The position numbers were made by a program, and so were the translations under genes. From IMG/VR virus record IMGVR_UViG_3300008448_000033, positions 21,592 to 85,591 of that record: a stretch of 64,000 bases of DNA; one strand, 5' to 3'. Source of the stretch: a virus. Shown piece after piece: positions 42,049 through 52,142 of the stretch (within the stretch, counting starts at the first letter, position 1; each line of letters starts with the position of its first letter). The notes beneath the pieces were generated by a model, which was not told the origin of the DNA, did no database searches, and saw only the letters and a list, made by a program, of their open reading frames with translations.

Positions 42049-42705
42049 TTATACTCCATATGGGAAATTTCTTGTTCTTGGAACAATTCTATCATTATCA
42101 CCTTTTTCCCAACCAAGTGCATCTGTGTGCATGATATCAAGATTTAAATCTAGTTTATAAATCATTGAATATAAATTTCCATTTTTTGAAAAATAACCAG
42201 ATTCAGTGTCGGTTTCATAACTTACACTATCCATTTTACAAATTAATTTACCGCTTTGATTATTTGATCTGGCTAGGTTTGCAAATTTAACCCCTAAAAT
42301 TGGCGGTGTAGAGAGTAATAAGGCATTTCCTGTAATTATGCTTGCCGGTGTTGATTGACCAATTATTGTCGTTACATCCTGCGTAGTTGTAGGATTAAAC
42401 TTAGATCTTTGATAAACAGGATATGAGAATTTTATTAATTTAGAGATTTTTCTAAAATTTAATTCGCCTTCTGCTGTATCTTCCGATGGGATATCAATCG
42501 CAATAGACATTTTTCTTTTTGTATTTTTATACAAATAAATTGGGTCCATTCTACCATATACGCTTTCACTAGACCATTCTTGTGAGTAGTTATCTGAAAA
42601 TTTTGTTAAGTAGGCAGAAAAACTAACTGTTTCATTTGATGGCAAATGAGTTATTGATATAGAAAAATTTACATCTAATGCGTCCTGAACTGCTCTTGTA
42701 GACAT
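42049..42705 (-). CDS. Baseplate/tail-tube junction protein
   Basis: A 218-residue protein. W-S-S-E-S-V-Y-G-R-M-D-P-I (about 39-51) followed by LYKNTKRKMSIAIDIPSED and a helix with LIKFSYPVY is a conserved pattern in myophage baseplate tube-initiator proteins (T4 gp54/gp48 position). Start ATG 42705 behind the strong AAAGGAGGATAGTA. It follows the tape measure gene directly. Confidence 0.6.
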   Translation of the reverse strand: MSTRAVQDALDVNFSISITHLPSNETVSFSAYLTKFSDNYSQEWSSESVYGRMDPIYLYKNTKRKMSIAIDIPSEDTAEGELNFRKISKLIKFSYPVYQRSKFNPTTTQDVTTIIGQSTPASIITGNALLLSTPPILGVKFANLARSNNQSGKLICKMDSVSYETDTESGYFSKNGNLYSMIYKLDLNLDIMHTDALGWEKGDNDRIVPRTRNFPYGV

Positions 42706-42707
42706 TA

Positions 42708-45239
42708 CTATCCTCCTTTAGCTACTTCTTTAACAGCCTTACCAACATGTTGTCCAACTATATCGCCTATTTTTGCAGCATCTAGTGAAACATTTATATT
42801 ACCAGCCGCGAATGCACTTGCCATTTTACCCATAACATCAATTATTTTTTGTTGTTCGTTTTGCAATCTTTGTGTTTTTTCTACAGCATCTGCATATTCT
42901 TTTATAGCGTCTGCCATAGCTTTAACAGCAGTTGTTTGTTTTGGATCTATTTTTATTTTACTTAATTTAGGCTCTATAGCGTCCAAAGCTCTTCCTAAGT
43001 CATTAATAGAAGTAGCCAAATCTCCAGTCATAGCTTGCGTATTAGTTAATGCTAACTGACGATTTATATTAACAACACCATTTGCGTTTTGTGATGCAGC
43101 TTGCACAGAATTAGTAAATGCTGGCGCTCCTAAAGCAGTGGCACCAGCTATAGCCATACCAGTCAAAGGGTCTACTGCGCCAGCTACTACGGGAGCAGCA
43201 ACAGGAGCAAGAGTCGCAGGAACACTTCCTGCATTCAATACAGATGTAACACCGGCAGCTACGGTTCCAGCAAGTGGACCTATTTTTTTAGCCTTTTCTT
43301 CAAGTATTGTTTTAAGATCTTCAAGTTGTTTTGCCCAATTAGTAGGCAATAAATCAAAAAAAGCATTAAGCTCTATCTTTGACGCATTAATTAAACTTTT
43401 TACATATTGAATAGTGTCTGGAGCTAGCTTTTGGTAGCTTTGTTTAATTCTTTCAATTGTGCTATCAAACCCAGCACCAAAACCAGCTGTTTCTGCCTCC
43501 ATTACCTCTGTTAAAAGTGCTCTTTGGGTTTCTCTACCTTTATATCTTTCACGAATTTTAGCAAAATCTGCTGTTGTTTTCTTAACAAAATCCTCATAGC
43601 CTATTTCTAAAGCTTGTGCCCCTTCAATAAAAATTTGACCGGGTGCTGCTCTAAGCTTTCTTTCTGATTCTAATGCTGCTTGTATATTTTCTTCTGGTAG
43701 GGCTAGTAGTTCTAGCTGACCCCTTCTGACGCCTTGAACAACTGACCTATATGTAGTAAAGCTATCTTGTATTTTTTGAGAATCTTGTTCTGAAAAGCCT
43801 ATAATGTCACCTAATTTTTGACCATTTATTTGAAAATTTAATAATTGTTTCGCGCCGTCCTCTGTATAGAGTAATAAACTCTCAAATCCTTGTCCAAAAG
43901 CACCACCCACTTTTCTAAACGCTTCACCTATTGGTCCCGGCATATCTGTAAATATATTTTGTATGCTGTTCGCGGTTTGTGCTAAACGGTTTTCCGTCAT
44001 AACAGAATCTGCTGCTGCCTGTGTCATAATAGAAGAAACCATAGACCTAACACCTTCATTTTTTTGAGCAACTGCATCAAGTGTTTTTGCCATAAGTTCA
44101 ATCTTATTAACGTTAGCCTCTAGAGCCTTATTCAAATCTATATATTTTAAACCAAGCGCGTCTATTTGATCTTTTTTTGCCCCCATACGTTCTGTGACTG
44201 TTGTGGCAGCTGCGGCGGCTTGTTTAATTCCAGTTATAGCATCTCCTTTTGCTTCTATACTTAATTGTCCTTCTTTGAGAGCCTTTCTGTCTTCTTCAGA
44301 CATTGTAGTTATTTTTCTAAAAGTCTCTAAATCAATATTAGCTGATTTCGCAACCAACATTTGTTCGCGGGCTGAAAGGTCTGTAAACCCCTTGCCAGTT
44401 GTCTCTTTCATTTTCTCAAAACGGTCTACAAATAACTGCAATCTTTCAATAGGATCACTTATTAGCAAATCTTCTGTTGAGAAAAAACCACCTTTTAATA
44501 CGGTGTTTAACTTACCAGCAGAATCAGCAGCTTCTTCAAAAGTATCAAATTGTGAAAATTGAGTAATAAGCTGCTCAGTACTTATTTTTAATTTAGTAGC
44601 AACCGCTTCCGTTTGTGCAAAGATCCTCATAGAATCTTTACCAAATTGAATCAATTTTGGCATTGCTGCTGCAAAATCTTTCATAATAACGCTTGGCGGT
44701 TGTTTTAAGCCTTGTGCTAATTTAAACATTGATGCATTAAGTTTTAAAGCCTCAGTATTATTGAAACCAAGGGTTTTTGTCATTAATGTAATGTTTTTAG
44801 CATTAGTAGAATAATCTAAGCCAAGCTTATTTAACATGGCAGACTGTACTGCCATAGTAGTTTGCATTTCTTCTTTTAAATTTAAGAAATTTGGTATTCC
44901 TTCTGTTAAGCTTTTGAATGCCTCTGCTGATTCTCTATAGTCTATACCAAGACCTCTAACGGCAGATGAAAATTTTCTTAAGACTGGCACTCCTTCATTA
45001 GCTAAACCAGTAAACGCAGAAAAAGAACCTCTTGCTTCATCTATTTTTTCATAGACGCGCATTGCATTTTCTGCAAGTTCTTTTAAACCAGCATTAAAAT
45101 CATCTATTTGTTTAGCATCATTACCGCTTCCAACGCTAGTATCACGGCTTTGAGAGCCACCGTCGCTGCGACCACCTGCTCTAATAGCTTTTTCAAGTAT
45201 TTCTTGAAGATCTCTTTTTTGGTCTTTATCAAATGGCAT
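42708..45239 (-). CDS. Tail tape measure protein
   Basis: An 843-residue, helix-rich protein with coiled coils, high Ala/Lys/Glu, and a hydrophobic Ala/Gly/Val/Pro stretch at about 680-720 (TVAAGVTSVLNAGSVPATLA) as in tape measure proteins. It sets tail length and is placed next to tube and hub genes. It has its own late-type box (45263-45271) and ribosome site (TGAGGAAATAAAAT), and a terminator upstream, so it starts a new unit. Confidence 0.85.
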   Translation of the reverse strand: MPFDKDQKRDLQEILEKAIRAGGRSDGGSQSRDTSVGSGNDAKQIDDFNAGLKELAENAMRVYEKIDEARGSFSAFTGLANEGVPVLRKFSSAVRGLGIDYRESAEAFKSLTEGIPNFLNLKEEMQTTMAVQSAMLNKLGLDYSTNAKNITLMTKTLGFNNTEALKLNASMFKLAQGLKQPPSVIMKDFAAAMPKLIQFGKDSMRIFAQTEAVATKLKISTEQLITQFSQFDTFEEAADSAGKLNTVLKGGFFSTEDLLISDPIERLQLFVDRFEKMKETTGKGFTDLSAREQMLVAKSANIDLETFRKITTMSEEDRKALKEGQLSIEAKGDAITGIKQAAAAATTVTERMGAKKDQIDALGLKYIDLNKALEANVNKIELMAKTLDAVAQKNEGVRSMVSSIMTQAAADSVMTENRLAQTANSIQNIFTDMPGPIGEAFRKVGGAFGQGFESLLLYTEDGAKQLLNFQINGQKLGDIIGFSEQDSQKIQDSFTTYRSVVQGVRRGQLELLALPEENIQAALESERKLRAAPGQIFIEGAQALEIGYEDFVKKTTADFAKIRERYKGRETQRALLTEVMEAETAGFGAGFDSTIERIKQSYQKLAPDTIQYVKSLINASKIELNAFFDLLPTNWAKQLEDLKTILEEKAKKIGPLAGTVAAGVTSVLNAGSVPATLAPVAAPVVAGAVDPLTGMAIAGATALGAPAFTNSVQAASQNANGVVNINRQLALTNTQAMTGDLATSINDLGRALDAIEPKLSKIKIDPKQTTAVKAMADAIKEYADAVEKTQRLQNEQQKIIDVMGKMASAFAAGNINVSLDAAKIGDIVGQHVGKAVKEVAKGG

Positions 45240-45262
45240 ATTTTATTTCCTCAACAGATAAA

Positions 45263-45271
45263 ATAAATAGT
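45263..45271 (-). promoter_or_regulatory. Late-promoter-like box 3
   Basis: Gene strand TTTACTATTTATTTT, 24 bases before the tape measure ATG and just after the terminator at 45281-45307. Confidence 0.5.
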
Positions 45272-45280
45272 AAACAAATA

Positions 45281-45307
45281 AAAAACGAAACCTATTACTA
45301 GGTTTCG
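45281..45307 (-). terminator. Rho-independent terminator
   Basis: Gene strand CGAAACCT-AGTAAT-AGGTTTCG followed by TTTTTTATTT. It closes the sheath/tube unit before the tape measure gene. Confidence 0.92.
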
Positions 45308-45314
45308 CCCTTTA

Positions 45315-45473
45315 TTATTTAGCGTTTTTTATTTGTTCTGCTTCTTCTTGAAAGTGCCTAATCAGTCTTTTAAAAAACCAGTTTCTTAAACCAACCGGTA
45401 AATTGTAAAGCTCTATCAAGCTCCAGCCACCTCTATGTTTCATTATAAAAAACTGCTCATAGACAGTTTCCAT
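45315..45473 (-). CDS. Small tail assembly protein
   Basis: About 52 residues from ATG 45473: METVYEQFFIMKHRGGWSLI then LYNLPVGLRNWFFKRL. This short W-S-x-x-E-x-Y-N-L-P pattern is typical of a conserved small protein next to gp26-like genes in T4-type phages, thought to help baseplate hub or tail assembly. A longer frame to 45539 lacks a site and overlaps the upstream gene, so I use the short form (AGTAGGTAT upstream, weak). Confidence 0.65.
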   Translation of the reverse strand: METVYEQFFIMKHRGGWSLIELYNLPVGLRNWFFKRLIRHFQEEAEQIKNAK

Positions 45474-45477
45474 ATAC

Positions 45478-46296
45478 CTACTGTTGAGGCCAAAAAAACT
45501 CCAAAGTAATTGGAGCCTCCAATTCTTCGGAATGACCACATTTATTACATTCCATCTTATAAGGGAAAGTTACAGTTGGCATAAATTCCTTATATTTTAC
45601 CCTTAAAAATTTAGAATCCTTAACCGGCAAAGACTCTAAAACTTGCTTGATTTGTTCTTTATCTGTTATTGAAGAAATAGAAGAAACCATCATTGATAAT
45701 TGCGATGTGATTAAGGAATCGGCGCTACTTGCTCTATCAAATAGCGATGCTTCATCTTTTCCAATAACGGATTTTAATTCTACCGGTAAACCGCTTGCAG
45801 GTAGAGTTAATTTAATAGTGCCGTTTTCTGAAATCTCTATTTCTTCTTTTAGCCCATTTACTCTTGGAGATTTTGTTAAGTCATAAGAATAACTTTTCTT
45901 AGTTTTACATTCTCTACATGAAACATCCACAGAGTATTCTGAGCCATAAGCTGATATTCTTGCAGCTAAGAATATTGCTGCTCTATCAGAAGATACTAGA
46001 TCTGTTGATTTTATTGATTTATCAACAATAATAGAATCTAGGAGCTTTTCTAAAACAATACCGTTTTTGATAAAATTTTCAGAGGTGAGAATATCTTCCT
46101 CTTTTGCAGTCATTTGTTTTATTTCTATTGTTGTTTTGTCTCTTAAAGGATGACCAACGGGGTAAAGCTTACCTTTTGATGGTAACTCTACCAATTCCGT
46201 TGGCATCACAAAATCTAGTACATTTTTTGTCCCCGCTGGGGTTGTTACATTTTCTGCTTGATTATTAAATAAGTTTGATAAATCATTATTACGCAA
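45478..46296 (-). CDS. Baseplate hub protein, T4 gp26-like
   Basis: A 272-residue protein. LVELPSKGKLYPVGHPL, then KQMTAKEEDILTSENFIKNG and DRAAIFLAARISAYG are the conserved core of the T4-type baseplate protein family (gp26/gp51 group). Two CxxC pairs (SCRECK and ECNKCG) make a zinc ribbon. The start is TTG at 46296 with GAGGCTATAA upstream. It lies between tube and tail-assembly genes as expected. Confidence 0.8.
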   Translation of the reverse strand: MRNNDLSNLFNNQAENVTTPAGTKNVLDFVMPTELVELPSKGKLYPVGHPLRDKTTIEIKQMTAKEEDILTSENFIKNGIVLEKLLDSIIVDKSIKSTDLVSSDRAAIFLAARISAYGSEYSVDVSCRECKTKKSYSYDLTKSPRVNGLKEEIEISENGTIKLTLPASGLPVELKSVIGKDEASLFDRASSADSLITSQLSMMVSSISSITDKEQIKQVLESLPVKDSKFLRVKYKEFMPTVTFPYKMECNKCGHSEELEAPITLEFFWPQQ

Positions 46297-46313
46297 TTAT
46301 AGCCTCTTTTCTT

Positions 46314-46970
46314 TTATAGCCCAGTTGGTAGATAAGTATTGCCACCAGCACCAGTGGTATTCCAAATTTTGGCATAATCATATCTGATTGTTAAATCTAC
46401 TGTTGAAAAATCTTCATTATCATAAGTTAATTGAGAAAAATCAACGCTTCCAAACATAGAATTATATAATGTCCATTCTTCTATAACATCTTTACCTAAT
46501 ACTGGCTCACCTGTAGCAACTTCTGGCGCTAACACTTTTATTTGTATTTGTCCAACGTGTTGTGCCATAGTAGCCTTTGAAAGCGTTTTTAGATTAGTCT
46601 GGGGGTCAACTGGAACGGCATACCCGCTCTTATCTAAGCCATTCATCATTAATTTTGCTATATCAAGCACAGGTCCGGTACTAATTTTTGCGGCTTTAGG
46701 ATCTGATTGATTTATATAATCGCCACCAGATCCACCAGCATCAACAAATTTCATTTTTACTTCTTTCCACTTAACTCTACCGGGATAGTTAAATTGATGA
46801 TTTAAGTATTGAAATTCTTTAAAGCTTACTTCAAATGATGGTCTATCTACTGATGTAGCAAACATAGATAACTGACCAGCTTGTGGGAATTCGCTAAACG
46901 TGCCTCCAAATGTTACTAAATATCTAAAACTTCTTTTAGGCTCTATAGTTAATTGATTCCAAAATGCCAT
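46314..46970 (-). CDS. Tail tube protein (gp19-like)
   Basis: A 218-residue protein of the tail tube family: FATSVDRPSFEVSFKEFQYL and NHQFNYPGRVKWKEVKMKFV (the conserved N/W-x-x-V beta hairpin region), then EEWTLYNSMFGSVDFSQLTY near the C terminus. It polymerises into the inner tube. It directly follows the sheath gene and has CTAGGAGAATAAAAAG before its ATG. Confidence 0.9.
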   Translation of the reverse strand: MAFWNQLTIEPKRSFRYLVTFGGTFSEFPQAGQLSMFATSVDRPSFEVSFKEFQYLNHQFNYPGRVKWKEVKMKFVDAGGSGGDYINQSDPKAAKISTGPVLDIAKLMMNGLDKSGYAVPVDPQTNLKTLSKATMAQHVGQIQIKVLAPEVATGEPVLGKDVIEEWTLYNSMFGSVDFSQLTYDNEDFSTVDLTIRYDYAKIWNTTGAGGNTYLPTGL

Positions 46971-46987
46971 CTTTTTATTCTCCTAGA

Positions 46988-49966
46988 TTAGTCTGTAAAT
47001 GAAGCACCGCTTCTTGTAATTATAAAATCAACAGCTATAAATTCAATTGCTCTAGCTGGCTTTAAGTAAATTTTAGCATACAAGATATTTCTATCTATTA
47101 AATCATCTGTTGTTGTAGTGCTATCCAAAACAACTTTATAATCTGTTAGCCCTAGATTTGATTTTATGCCAGATAAAAATGTTTCTGCTGCGCTTCTAAA
47201 TCTTGCCCAAGTTACTTCTACGTTTTGATCAAACAAGATGCCTGATGCAATCAATGAAATTCTCTTTTTAGCAAAGATTAATAATCTGCGAACATTAATT
47301 CTGTCAAGTGCAGAAGGAATTATTTGTAGTGTTTTTTGACCAAACACAACTATGCCTTCATTAACAAAGTTTGCAATTGGATTAATATTTGCTTCATACA
47401 AATCATCGCGTTGTTTTGCAGTTAAGTGAAGGGCGGTATCGGTAACTTTAAAACCAGCAGCAAATTTAGTTCTTGAATCTGGCTCTTTTAGCCCACCACG
47501 ATTAAACCCTGCTGGAGCAAACCATACAGCATTGCTTTTCTTTTCTGAACTTGCTAAAGTTCCGACAGCAACAACTGATGGTGGAACCCAAACGCCCAAT
47601 GTAGGACCAGATGATTGCGGTACGGACATTTTAACCCAAGGGAAATATGTAGCACCGTAGCTTGAATTTAAAACTCTTGATCTTAGATTGCTAACCGCAG
47701 TTCTTACGTTTGTAGGTTTAACGCTTTCATGACCTGATACGTTTTCATGTGCTGGTCTATAATCACCAGTTAAATCAATGATGGCTAATGCATCGCCTCT
47801 TGTTTGGCAATTGTCAACAACTAATTTTGTTAATGATTCATTTGTCAAGCCGGGAACTGCCATTAGGTTCATATTAACTCTTTCTGGGTCTTTTACCGTG
47901 TTAATAGCAACCTTATAGCTATTATAGACATAAGAATTTTTATCAGTTGAACTACCATTCATAGCCGCGTTTTTAAATGCTTCTCTTTCAGTAACATCTA
48001 AGCCGTCAAAACCACCATGTAAAGCTACTGCAAATTGGTTTATAACAACTGGTGTATCGCCAAGGAATGCATTTGACCCTGTTGGAAGAACACCGTTTCC
48101 ATTAACTGCTGTATAAGATGTACCTGCATACCTTGAACCAGTTGCCCAAGTTGCTGTTGACGCTGCTCCCGCTGGAGTGTTTACGCTGGCCGAAACGTCG
48201 TCTAAAGTAAATACAAACGAGTATTCAAACGAGCTACCAGTTGGAACATAAAACTCAGATCTGCCTAAAGGTCTTAGAGCATCAACGTGGAACATATCAT
48301 TAGGCGCGTTAACATAGGCATTTATACCTTTTGCAATACCAAAAAAGTTTGATGTTGAATCATCTTTTGCCCCGGCAACTGAGGCTACAGTTGACATCTT
48401 TGGAAACACCAAAGAGTGTGTTGTCTGCACTGCACTTCCAGTATAGCCAAATATAACAGCACCGTTATCGTTTACTGTGCCAGCGTATCTACCATAATAG
48501 CTTGAGCTTAGAAGATAAGATGTAGAACTAAATGTTGATGCTGGTTTTAATTCTATTTTCTTTGGTCTTGGTGGGCCAAAGAAACCGAATGGCAATAAGC
48601 CTTCACCATAAACTTTATTAGCGATACCTTCTGCTAATTCTACTCTTATGATTGAAGATTGATTATCAAATTCTCCATACTCAATCAATCTTTCTTCTGT
48701 ATAATTCCATTCAACATATTTATCGCCAATTTTACGACCAATGAAATTTTCTGAAGAGGCGTCTAAGCTACAACCTGTAAACTCTTCAACGATCACCAAT
48801 TTAGAATCGGTTGAGTTAATTTTGCAAACAGTTACATCGAAAGAGCCATATTTTTCTAAACTAGAGTTTGGCCCTTTAATATTGCTAATGTTAATTTTAT
48901 AATTTTCTTGTTCAAATTCACCTTTGCTAATTGATACAAATCTAAACAAATTTTTTGTACCAAGATCTACTTTATTAACGGTAGAATCAGAACTTAAATA
49001 TTCTGTTTCGGTTTGTGCGAAAGATCCTGTTGACTCTTGATGCTGTGAAAAGATCCAACCGGATTTAGCGTATTGGCAACCAAATTCAAAACTCTTTGGA
49101 TCTAGATCATCTATAGCCTTCAAAGGAATTATAGCTGCGGCTAAATTATTAACTGTACCGGCATCTGCTGTTAAATTTTCATTTAAAAACTTTTCATAAG
49201 TTTCGCCAAGCCAATAATTTTTAACGTCTGAAACGCATTCAGAATTTGTAGAAGTTGGGTTTACATTAAAATTCTTTCTGATAAACAAAGGACTTTCTGG
49301 GTTCATATTAAATTGAACTCTAGAAGATGCACCAGATTTAGAAAAAACTACTGCTGTAAAGCCTTTATTGACTGTATCGCTTGACTTAACCCAAACGGAG
49401 GAACCAGAGATAATGCCAGATCCAGTTAAAGGAGCGCCTTCTAACAAGATACCACCGCCATCTGCAACGTAAAATATACCAGCTACAAATGAATTTTCTT
49501 TAAACCCGTCAAAATCAGTACCAAGAGACTCTGTTAGCTCTGCAACAACTAAAGCATAAGCACCAGCATTTGAACTAATGGAGGAAGCGGGAGAACCAAC
49601 TTTCCAACCAGCTTTACCATCTACCGTCGCTTCAGAATGTTGAGCACCAAGCATACGTACAACCGTAATCGCGGAAACATCAGCATCTAAATGTGCTTCT
49701 GCTGCGATTGATGCATAAGATGGAGCTAATTTTGAATTTCCTTCTCTCCAAACATCGCCAACTGATTCTTCGCCTGTTATTTTTGCGCCAAATACATCTT
49801 CAAGTTCTTTTTTGCTTTGTATAATGGTAGGTATAAATGCTGGTCCTTTAGAAAATTTACCAACAATGACAGGGCCTATCTCAGTTGTGGTTGGTGCTAA
49901 AACGCTTCTATCAATCTCCTTTACTTGCACGCCGGGAGATACGAATTTATAGTCTTTAATTGGCAT
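46988..49966 (-). CDS. Tail sheath protein (gp18-like)
   Basis: A 992-residue contractile sheath protein. The N terminus (PGVQVKEIDRSVLAPTTTEI) and C-terminal part (ANFVNEGIVVFGQKTL, RINVRRLLIFAKKRI, then VDFIITRSG) are typical of sheath proteins. It is longer than T4 gp18 (659), with large beta-rich insertions at about 130-640. A variant late-type box lies about 40 bases upstream and AAGGAGACTAAAAGAT precedes the ATG, suiting high late expression. Confidence 0.95.
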   Translation of the reverse strand: MPIKDYKFVSPGVQVKEIDRSVLAPTTTEIGPVIVGKFSKGPAFIPTIIQSKKELEDVFGAKITGEESVGDVWREGNSKLAPSYASIAAEAHLDADVSAITVVRMLGAQHSEATVDGKAGWKVGSPASSISSNAGAYALVVAELTESLGTDFDGFKENSFVAGIFYVADGGGILLEGAPLTGSGIISGSSVWVKSSDTVNKGFTAVVFSKSGASSRVQFNMNPESPLFIRKNFNVNPTSTNSECVSDVKNYWLGETYEKFLNENLTADAGTVNNLAAAIIPLKAIDDLDPKSFEFGCQYAKSGWIFSQHQESTGSFAQTETEYLSSDSTVNKVDLGTKNLFRFVSISKGEFEQENYKINISNIKGPNSSLEKYGSFDVTVCKINSTDSKLVIVEEFTGCSLDASSENFIGRKIGDKYVEWNYTEERLIEYGEFDNQSSIIRVELAEGIANKVYGEGLLPFGFFGPPRPKKIELKPASTFSSTSYLLSSSYYGRYAGTVNDNGAVIFGYTGSAVQTTHSLVFPKMSTVASVAGAKDDSTSNFFGIAKGINAYVNAPNDMFHVDALRPLGRSEFYVPTGSSFEYSFVFTLDDVSASVNTPAGAASTATWATGSRYAGTSYTAVNGNGVLPTGSNAFLGDTPVVINQFAVALHGGFDGLDVTEREAFKNAAMNGSSTDKNSYVYNSYKVAINTVKDPERVNMNLMAVPGLTNESLTKLVVDNCQTRGDALAIIDLTGDYRPAHENVSGHESVKPTNVRTAVSNLRSRVLNSSYGATYFPWVKMSVPQSSGPTLGVWVPPSVVAVGTLASSEKKSNAVWFAPAGFNRGGLKEPDSRTKFAAGFKVTDTALHLTAKQRDDLYEANINPIANFVNEGIVVFGQKTLQIIPSALDRINVRRLLIFAKKRISLIASGILFDQNVEVTWARFRSAAETFLSGIKSNLGLTDYKVVLDSTTTTDDLIDRNILYAKIYLKPARAIEFIAVDFIITRSGASFTD

Positions 49967-50002
49967 ATCTTTTAGTCTCCTTAAAACTTAAAGCAATGAA
50001 TT

Positions 50003-50020
50003 ATAAATAATTAGTATTAT
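50003..50020 (-). promoter_or_regulatory. Late-promoter-like box 4 (variant)
   Basis: Gene strand ATAATACTAATTATTTAT, 37 bases before the sheath ATG. Compared with other copies it carries a 3-base insertion between ACT and ATTTAT. Confidence 0.4.
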
Positions 50021-50043
50021 CTCTTTCCAAAGTCAAATTAATA

Positions 50044-51318
50044 TTATGTTATTGAATAGCTGCTAGTATTTTCATTCACCGCTATTAATCTAAAGCCTGT
50101 ATTTGGTGCCGCAGCTGCGCTTATTGTTACCCAAACTGCCGATGAACTTACTTCCATGTCTACAGCGACTAAATCATTTATCCATCTACCATTTTCATCA
50201 ATCATAACGTCAGCCGTAATATAGTTGAAATCTGCTGTTGGAAAAGCTGTTTTACCGCTTTCTTGAGTCAGCGGTAAAGAACCAGACCATTCGCCATTCA
50301 CATCAAGAGTACCACTATATTGAAATCTTAAAGCCTTATACGCACTTTGAACTGAAGCTGCTGATAGTCCTGCGTTTGTTAAGGCGGTATCAATTGCATG
50401 TAGGGCAGTGTCTAAATTAACAACATTATAAGTTACACCCTCTACAGTAACATTACTTGGTGTAAGTGAAATATTTGTAAAACTAGCAGAGGTGTGCAGA
50501 GAAGCAGTAGCAGCAATGGTTAGACTAGAATTAACTGCAACACCAGCTGAACCGCTAATTAATACTGGCTTTAATTTATTAACAACTAGATCTGCCGAAG
50601 ATGGTGTTCCGCCTATTGTTTTTTGAAATTGCCAATCGCTACTTGAACTTACCCACAGCAATGAGGCAGTTTCGTAATTACCTCGATTTACATAAAGACC
50701 ACCAGTAGCCGAATCATAAGCGGCTTCACTTCCGCTTACTTTATTTACAACTATAATATTATCTTTGACTTCTAATACTTCTGTATTTATAATAGTTGGT
50801 GTTCCTCGCACAGTCATGTTACCCTGTACGTCTAAATCACCTATAATTATGGCATCGCCACCTACAGTTAAATCGCCACCAGCCTGCAAAGCAGAAGAAC
50901 CGCTGATACTGCCGCCTGTTACTGATAAAGAACCGTTCCCGCCAACTGTTATAGAACCACTAGTTGTGGTAGAACCGGTGAGTTGAGTGCTAACTCTTGA
51001 TCTAAGAGCGCCGACATTGTTCGCACCAGCGACAAGATCGCCTGTTATGCTTGCTCCACCACTGTTAACAGTAATACCATTAGAATTAACAACTAAACCA
51101 GTGTTATTGTTAATAGTTACGCCACCATTATTAACAATTAAACCAGAAGCACCAGTAACTGCAATTGCGGATGCACTTAAAGGAACGTTTATAGTTACTT
51201 TACCTGTTGCCAATGATCCTGACGCTTCAAAAATTACATCATTACCATCAACTTTTTGTAAATTTTGTTTTGCGTTTAAATCAGTTAAAGACCTAACTTT
51301 TCTTCTAGTAGTAGCCAT
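50044..51318 (-). CDS. Fibre-like structural protein A
   Basis: A 424-residue Gly/Ser/Thr/Asn-rich protein. Residues about 40-200 are beta-repeat units (GLIVNNGGVTINNNTGLVVN, then DLDVQGNMTVRG and VEVKDNIIVVN-type strands) as in phage fibre shafts. The last 100 residues (325-424, from SAYKALRFQY) form a domain shared with the two downstream/upstream fibre genes. The N terminus RSLTDLNAKQNLQKVDGN also resembles fibre B. It probably decorates the tail or head; receptor binding is possible. Own late-type box and GAGGAATAAAAT. Confidence 0.7.
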   Translation of the reverse strand: MATTRRKVRSLTDLNAKQNLQKVDGNDVIFEASGSLATGKVTINVPLSASAIAVTGASGLIVNNGGVTINNNTGLVVNSNGITVNSGGASITGDLVAGANNVGALRSRVSTQLTGSTTTSGSITVGGNGSLSVTGGSISGSSALQAGGDLTVGGDAIIIGDLDVQGNMTVRGTPTIINTEVLEVKDNIIVVNKVSGSEAAYDSATGGLYVNRGNYETASLLWVSSSSDWQFQKTIGGTPSSADLVVNKLKPVLISGSAGVAVNSSLTIAATASLHTSASFTNISLTPSNVTVEGVTYNVVNLDTALHAIDTALTNAGLSAASVQSAYKALRFQYSGTLDVNGEWSGSLPLTQESGKTAFPTADFNYITADVMIDENGRWINDLVAVDMEVSSSAVWVTISAAAAPNTGFRLIAVNENTSSYSIT

Positions 51319-51340
51319 ATTTTATTCCTCTGTTATTTTT

Positions 51341-51352
51341 ATAAATAGTATT
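51341..51352 (-). promoter_or_regulatory. Late-promoter-like box 5
   Basis: Gene strand TTAATACTATTTATAAA, 23 bases before ATG 51318, at the stop of the upstream gene. Confidence 0.5.
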
Positions 51353-51884
51353 AAGAAACATCATAAGCAGTTGGATTTTCGTTGATCGCCAATAATTTAT
51401 AAGAACCAGATGTTGCTATATCTGGGGCGTACATACCAACATATACTTGTGATGCGCTAGTAAATAATTCATATGCTATGATATCATTAGCCCAATTTGC
51501 AGAACCACTTTCTTTAACCATCAAATTAATAATAAAATAATCTTGATCTGCAACAGGAAATGATGCACTCCCGTATTGTGTTAATGGTAAGGCTTCTTCA
51601 GCGTATCCTTCTGCGTCGAAAGTTCCAGTAACTTTATATCTTAATTTTTTATAATTTGCATTAACAACAGAAGTGCTTGCGCCGCCACCAGATGAAGCGG
51701 ATATATTAGTTAAATATCTACCGTCACCAACAAAAAAAGAAGCAGTTATTGGAAGAGAAGAACTAACAGTACCATTATTTAAAGTTCCTGATATTCTAAA
51801 AAGAATATTACCATCAAGATCTTGTTTAATGACTTGTTTTCTAGTTAAGAGATCCGTAAGAACTTTTACAGGCTTAACTGCCAT
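51351..51884 (-). CDS. Fibre-like structural protein B (short)
   Basis: A 177-residue protein made of the shared N-terminal segment (KPVKVLTDLLTRKQVIKQDL) and the shared C-terminal domain (76-177: ANYKKLRYKVTGTFD, ending YKLLAINENPTAYDVS) with no repeat shaft. It aligns by eye with the last 100 residues of protein A. It may be the minimal form from which the longer fibres grew, or a capping subunit. ATAGAGGAATAATTA precedes the ATG. Confidence 0.65.
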   Translation of the reverse strand: MAVKPVKVLTDLLTRKQVIKQDLDGNILFRISGTLNNGTVSSSLPITASFFVGDGRYLTNISASSGGGASTSVVNANYKKLRYKVTGTFDAEGYAEEALPLTQYGSASFPVADQDYFIINLMVKESGSANWANDIIAYELFTSASQVYVGMYAPDIATSGSYKLLAINENPTAYDVS

Positions 51885-51887
51885 TAA

Positions 51888-52142
51888 TTATTCCTCTATA
51901 CCGTATTGCCTCTTTATTTCTTTAAGATTTTTAAGAAATTCTGGCTGTATGCCTTGCAAACGAGCTTTTTTATTTAATATATCTTTAATTAGTTCCAATT
52001 GATGTTTTTGGGAATTTAAAATGTATAAAGCTTCTTCTTTGGAAATTTTTTCTTTATCTATTCTAACTCGAAATTCTTTTAATTTTGTTCTCAACAAGTA
52101 AACCCAATTTGCAACTTGTATGAAATTAAAACTAGACTTCAT
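51888..52142 (-). CDS. Hypothetical helical protein
   Basis: About 84 residues from ATG 52142; a TTG at 52166 would lengthen it but has no site. Helical and basic (RTKLKEFRVRIDKEKISKEE, then IKDILNKKARLQGIQ). It overlaps the upstream gene by 11 bases. Possibly a small assembly factor for the fibre genes around it. Confidence 0.55.
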   Translation of the reverse strand: MKSSFNFIQVANWVYLLRTKLKEFRVRIDKEKISKEEALYILNSQKHQLELIKDILNKKARLQGIQPEFLKNLKEIKRQYGIEE